Positions 61,459 through 64,000 of a stretch of 64,000 nt of DNA are shown one piece after another. The position numbers and the translations under genes were made by a program. The DNA is from Thermococcus litoralis DSM 5473 (GTDB taxonomy: Archaea; Methanobacteriota_B; Thermococci; Thermococcales; Thermococcaceae). Location of the stretch: contig NC_022084.1 of NCBI RefSeq assembly GCF_000246985.2, forward strand, positions 469,423 through 533,422, in the 5' to 3' direction. How positions within the stretch are numbered: the first letter of the stretch is position 1; each line of letters opens with the position of its first letter. A model generated the notes under the pieces. That model saw only the letters and a list, made by a program, of their open reading frames with translations, made no database searches and was not told where the DNA came from.

Positions 61459-62943
61459 TTAAAGAGAAGTCAAAAAATTCTCAACTTCTTCCTTCTTTCT
61501 CAGATTTACCGCTTTGATACCCCACATTCTTGCTACGAACTCAATTTCCTCCGTGAAATCTCCAGGAACTGCTGAGAGATGATTTGCCCCCATTATATTT
61601 AGGAACTTCTCCTTGTCGAGGGGATTCCTTATTGCTGTATGAGGCCATTGTTTGCCCCATTTTAGCTTGGATTCGATTTCTTCAGTGATCTCAACCCCCT
61701 CTGCAAGGAAGTATAGGAGGTAGTACTCTCCTCCTTTTCTTATAAGCCTTGCAACGGTGAGCTTAGTTGGTGGAGTTCTATATGTTAATGCTCCTCCGCT
61801 TTTTCCTTGGCATTGGCCTTGTATGGTTGTTTCCTTGAGGTTTTCTTCGGGGTTTTCGCTGAGCTTTGCATAGTAAAGGGATGAGGCACCGCAGTTTGCT
61901 ATCAGTACAAGCTCATCGTCAACGTACTTTATGTCACCAAAAAGCGGGGGTTTTCCACTCAAATAAAAGAGTAAAGCAGAGCTTATAGTCCCTTTCACGT
62001 CTCCTTCACATGTAGCTGGCACAACAGGTTTTTCTCCTTTTGCATCGGCATTAAACGGGAAGAGAGCTGGGATTAGACATGCGGTCACTCCATATATCTC
62101 ACTAAGCTCCGGCTGGCATTTAATCGAAACAGCTACCGTTTCTTGTTCATATTCCTTCCAGATATCCTTTGCGGCGAGGTATATGGCTATCTGTCTCCTT
62201 AAAACCTCCGGAGTTAGCATTTTATTGTCATAATTAACCTTTGCCTTCTCATTCAGCCAGTCAAAGAACTCCTCAACACGAATACGCTCTTTTTCATCAC
62301 TAATCATTGAATCTGCTCTCTTGATTATTGTGTACTGATCGAGGATCAAGAAGTCCCCTATAAACCTTTTTAATCTTGGAAGGTCGTCCATTAAATGCTC
62401 CATTCCAAGTGTATAAGGAGCTCCCCAGAGAAGTAAGGATTTTTTGGATAGCTTCGATACAGCCTCTGCAGCCCTTGCCCATGCTTTTACTTTCTCTACA
62501 TCTCCCTTAAGCCTTACATGGTGTAGGGCATGATAGTTTACGGAGCTTTCCCATAGGGAAGCTCCAACAGAGGTTATACATGTACTCCCAGCCCAAGCTG
62601 GATCATCGTCGGCATAGAGAAGCAGAGGTTTGTTGGTTTCCTTTGCCAGCAACGTTACAAGATTGCTCTCCGTCCAGTGCCACAGGCCCAAGATAATTCC
62701 ACTTATATCTCTGGAGCCTATCAATCTGGAAGCTTTAAGGACTTCCTCTTTATCATCAACTCCAAAGTTTTCTCCCCTTTCGAGGGCTTCATATTTCCCA
62801 AGAGCCTCATTAACGTCAAAAACTTCGAGGTTAGAGGACTTCAGTTCCTTTATAAGGTTTTTATGTTTTTCCAACAGGGCTTTTTCCCTCTCTACTGAAA
62901 GGGCAGTTTTCCTTGGATCTGTGAAAGTTATAACGGCTAGCAC
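61459..62943 (-). CDS. L-fucose isomerase-like protein
   Basis: 494 residues from GTG 62943, which suits the AAGGTGGTG just upstream; an ATG at 62961 is the alternative. The FucI/AraA pattern is seen in the C-terminal half: SIKCQPELSEIYGVTACLIP, VPATCEGDVKGTISSALLFY and GKQWPHTAIRNPLDKEKFLN, then MGANHLSAVPGD. The N-terminal part has IILGLWHWTESNLVTLLAKE. The Glu in CEGD and the His near the end are likely metal ligands. Sugar substrate unknown; encoded with two glycoside-active enzymes. Confidence 0.78.
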   Translation of the reverse strand: MLAVITFTDPRKTALSVEREKALLEKHKNLIKELKSSNLEVFDVNEALGKYEALERGENFGVDDKEEVLKASRLIGSRDISGIILGLWHWTESNLVTLLAKETNKPLLLYADDDPAWAGSTCITSVGASLWESSVNYHALHHVRLKGDVEKVKAWARAAEAVSKLSKKSLLLWGAPYTLGMEHLMDDLPRLKRFIGDFLILDQYTIIKRADSMISDEKERIRVEEFFDWLNEKAKVNYDNKMLTPEVLRRQIAIYLAAKDIWKEYEQETVAVSIKCQPELSEIYGVTACLIPALFPFNADAKGEKPVVPATCEGDVKGTISSALLFYLSGKPPLFGDIKYVDDELVLIANCGASSLYYAKLSENPEENLKETTIQGQCQGKSGGALTYRTPPTKLTVARLIRKGGEYYLLYFLAEGVEITEEIESKLKWGKQWPHTAIRNPLDKEKFLNIMGANHLSAVPGDFTEEIEFVARMWGIKAVNLRKKEEVENFLTSL

Positions 62944-63007
62944 ACAACACCACCTTGGCATTTGTTATGCATGAATTGTTTTTAAAATTTAAGGGAGGAG
63001 AAGAGGC

Positions 63008-64000
63008 CTAGAATATTGCTTTTCCTGTGGTTTTGTCGAAGATGTGAATCTTCTTCATATCAAACACAACATCAACCTCCACACCCTCCCTAACCCTAGA
63101 CTCCGACCTAAAGGAGCCGACAAAAGTCACACCACCAACACGCAAATGCACAATCCTCTCACTACCCAAATTCTCCACAATCTCAACCACAGCCCTAACC
63201 AAATTCTCCCCAGGAACCCTCACCTGAGCAAACATCGCATCATACAAATCCTCCGGACGAATACCAAAGATTACCTCCCTACCAACATAACCCAACTCCC
63301 CCAAAACCTCAAACTGATCCGGAAGAAGCTTCAACCTAAACTCCCCAAAATCCACAAACCCATCCTCAGTAACAATAGCATCAAGAAAATTCATCGGCGG
63401 GCTTCCAATAAAACCAGCCACAAAAGTATTCGCAGGCTTATCATAAACCTCATCCGGCGAACCCACTTGTTGCAAAACACCCCGATTCATCACAGCAATC
63501 CTATCACCCATCGTCATAGCCTCAACCTGATCGTGGGTTACGTAAATCGTCGTCACACCAAGCTGCCTCTGCAACTTCTTCAGTTCAGCACGCATCCTAA
63601 CCCTCAACTTAGCATCCAAATTACTCAAAGGCTCATCCATCAAAAACACCTGCGGCTTCCTAACAATCGCCCTACCCAACGCAACACGCTGCCTCTGCCC
63701 ACCGCTTAATTCCCTCGGCTTCCTATTCAAAAGCTCCGTCAAACCGAGGAGCTCAGCAACCTCCCTAACACGCTGGTCAATCTCCTGCCTCGGAACCTTC
63801 CTGAGCTTCAACGGAAAAGCAATATTATCATAAACAGTCATATGCGGGTACAACGCATAACTCTGAAAAACCATCGCAATATCCCTATCCTTCGGCGGGA
63901 CGAAAATTCCCTTCTCCGGGTCAGCAACCAGCCTATCACCAATGTAAATCTGCCCCCTACTCGGCTCCTCCAGCCCAGCAATCATCCTGAGCGTTGTTGT
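63008..64000 (-). CDS. MalK-type sugar ABC transporter ATPase, N-terminus cut by window edge
   Basis: The frame runs off the right edge just inside Walker A (TTTLRMIAGLEEPSRG). Then Q-loop FQSYALYPHMTVYDN, signature LSGGQRQRVALGRAI, Walker B VFLMDEPLSNLD and THDQVEAMT. The C-terminal regulatory domain has the MalK/CUT1 form (VIFGIRPEDLYDAMFAQVRV). It likely energises a maltose/trehalose-type oligosaccharide importer encoded beyond the window. The coding strand is unusually G+T-rich compared with its neighbours. Confidence 0.9.
   Translation of the reverse strand, partial: TTTLRMIAGLEEPSRGQIYIGDRLVADPEKGIFVPPKDRDIAMVFQSYALYPHMTVYDNIAFPLKLRKVPRQEIDQRVREVAELLGLTELLNRKPRELSGGQRQRVALGRAIVRKPQVFLMDEPLSNLDAKLRVRMRAELKKLQRQLGVTTIYVTHDQVEAMTMGDRIAVMNRGVLQQVGSPDEVYDKPANTFVAGFIGSPPMNFLDAIVTEDGFVDFGEFRLKLLPDQFEVLGELGYVGREVIFGIRPEDLYDAMFAQVRVPGENLVRAVVEIVENLGSERIVHLRVGGVTFVGSFRSESRVREGVEVDVVFDMKKIHIFDKTTGKAIF

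Noticed and set aside
63044..63709. 221-codon plus-strand frame opposite the MalK-type gene
   Set aside because: It is a shadow produced by the skewed composition of the real minus-strand gene; the translation is rich in His, Asn and Thr with no domain.

Overview
The window is chromosomal DNA of a hyperthermophilic archaeon of the order Thermococcales, most likely a lower-GC Thermococcus. Evidence: an unsplit RpoB followed by split RpoA1/RpoA2, archaeal L30e, NusA-like, S12 and S7; an ftsZ-secE-spt5-L11-L1-L10-L12 cluster; DTD2-type D-aminoacyl-tRNA deacylase; a Cys-Gly C-terminal sorting tail typical of Thermococcales; tRNA genes that encode CCA; and GGTGA-type ribosome binding sites. The species cannot be fixed from the sequence alone.

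Layout. 1-1.8 kb: a truncated phosphodiesterase and a secreted protein. 1.8-11.2 kb: the rpoH-rpoB-rpoA1-rpoA2-L30e-nusA-S12-S7 operon on the minus strand. 11.3-13.2 kb: a tRNA island (Pro, Thr, Asn, a CAT tRNA that is probably Ile2, Arg) carrying insertion sequence copy 1. 13.2-19.2 kb: a dUTPase/dCTP deaminase-family gene, the ribosomal stalk/Spt5/SecE/FtsZ cluster and DTD2. 19.5-23.3 kb: a TAXI-type TRAP transporter. 23.3-31.1 kb: small pilin-like proteins, a sugar-isomerase-like protein, a PIN protein, an acetyltransferase, a broken PH/SHOCT gene, a 1039-residue surface protein and a BtpA-family protein. 31.3-53.8 kb: an integrated virus-like element. 53.9-64 kb: insertion sequence copy 2, a thiamine ABC transporter, and a sugar cluster (GH130 phosphorylase, debranching-type glycosidase, fucose-isomerase-like protein, MalK-type ATPase cut by the window edge).

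The integrated element (about 22.5 kb) sits in a tRNA-Gly(TCC) gene. A 44-bp direct repeat of the tRNA 3' part bounds it, and the SSV-type integrase gene is split by integration: its N-terminal part is at the right end and its C-terminal part at the left end, in frame across the repeat (357 residues when joined). The left half is a rightward block of small membrane proteins and large anchored surface proteins (LamG-like, Ig-like, coiled-coil, lipoprotein), then a HerA/FtsK-type ATPase. This resembles the gene content of spindle-shaped viruses and TKV-type proviruses of Thermococcales. The middle holds two leftward membrane genes, AT-rich palindromes, a HicB/HicA-like pair with an unusually long HicB partner, and an AbrB-like regulator. 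The right half is a tightly overlapped run of more than a dozen small genes headed by two GRP-motif DNA-binding proteins behind a tandem operator. It includes a predicted PD-(D/E)XK nuclease, a short second tyrosine recombinase and a second HicB-like protein. I recognise no replication protein.

The most striking unexplained signal is at 49,764-49,984, inside this operon. Eight 13-bp dyads of the form GTCA-N5-TGAC alternate with a second class of short palindrome (AGNNNCT-like) placed exactly at each midpoint, although the spacing varies from 26 to 34 bp. It has no matching coding logic and could be an origin, centromere, recombination site array or structured RNA. A second oddity just downstream is that four or five unrelated small genes are joined by near-identical 17-19 bp junctions.
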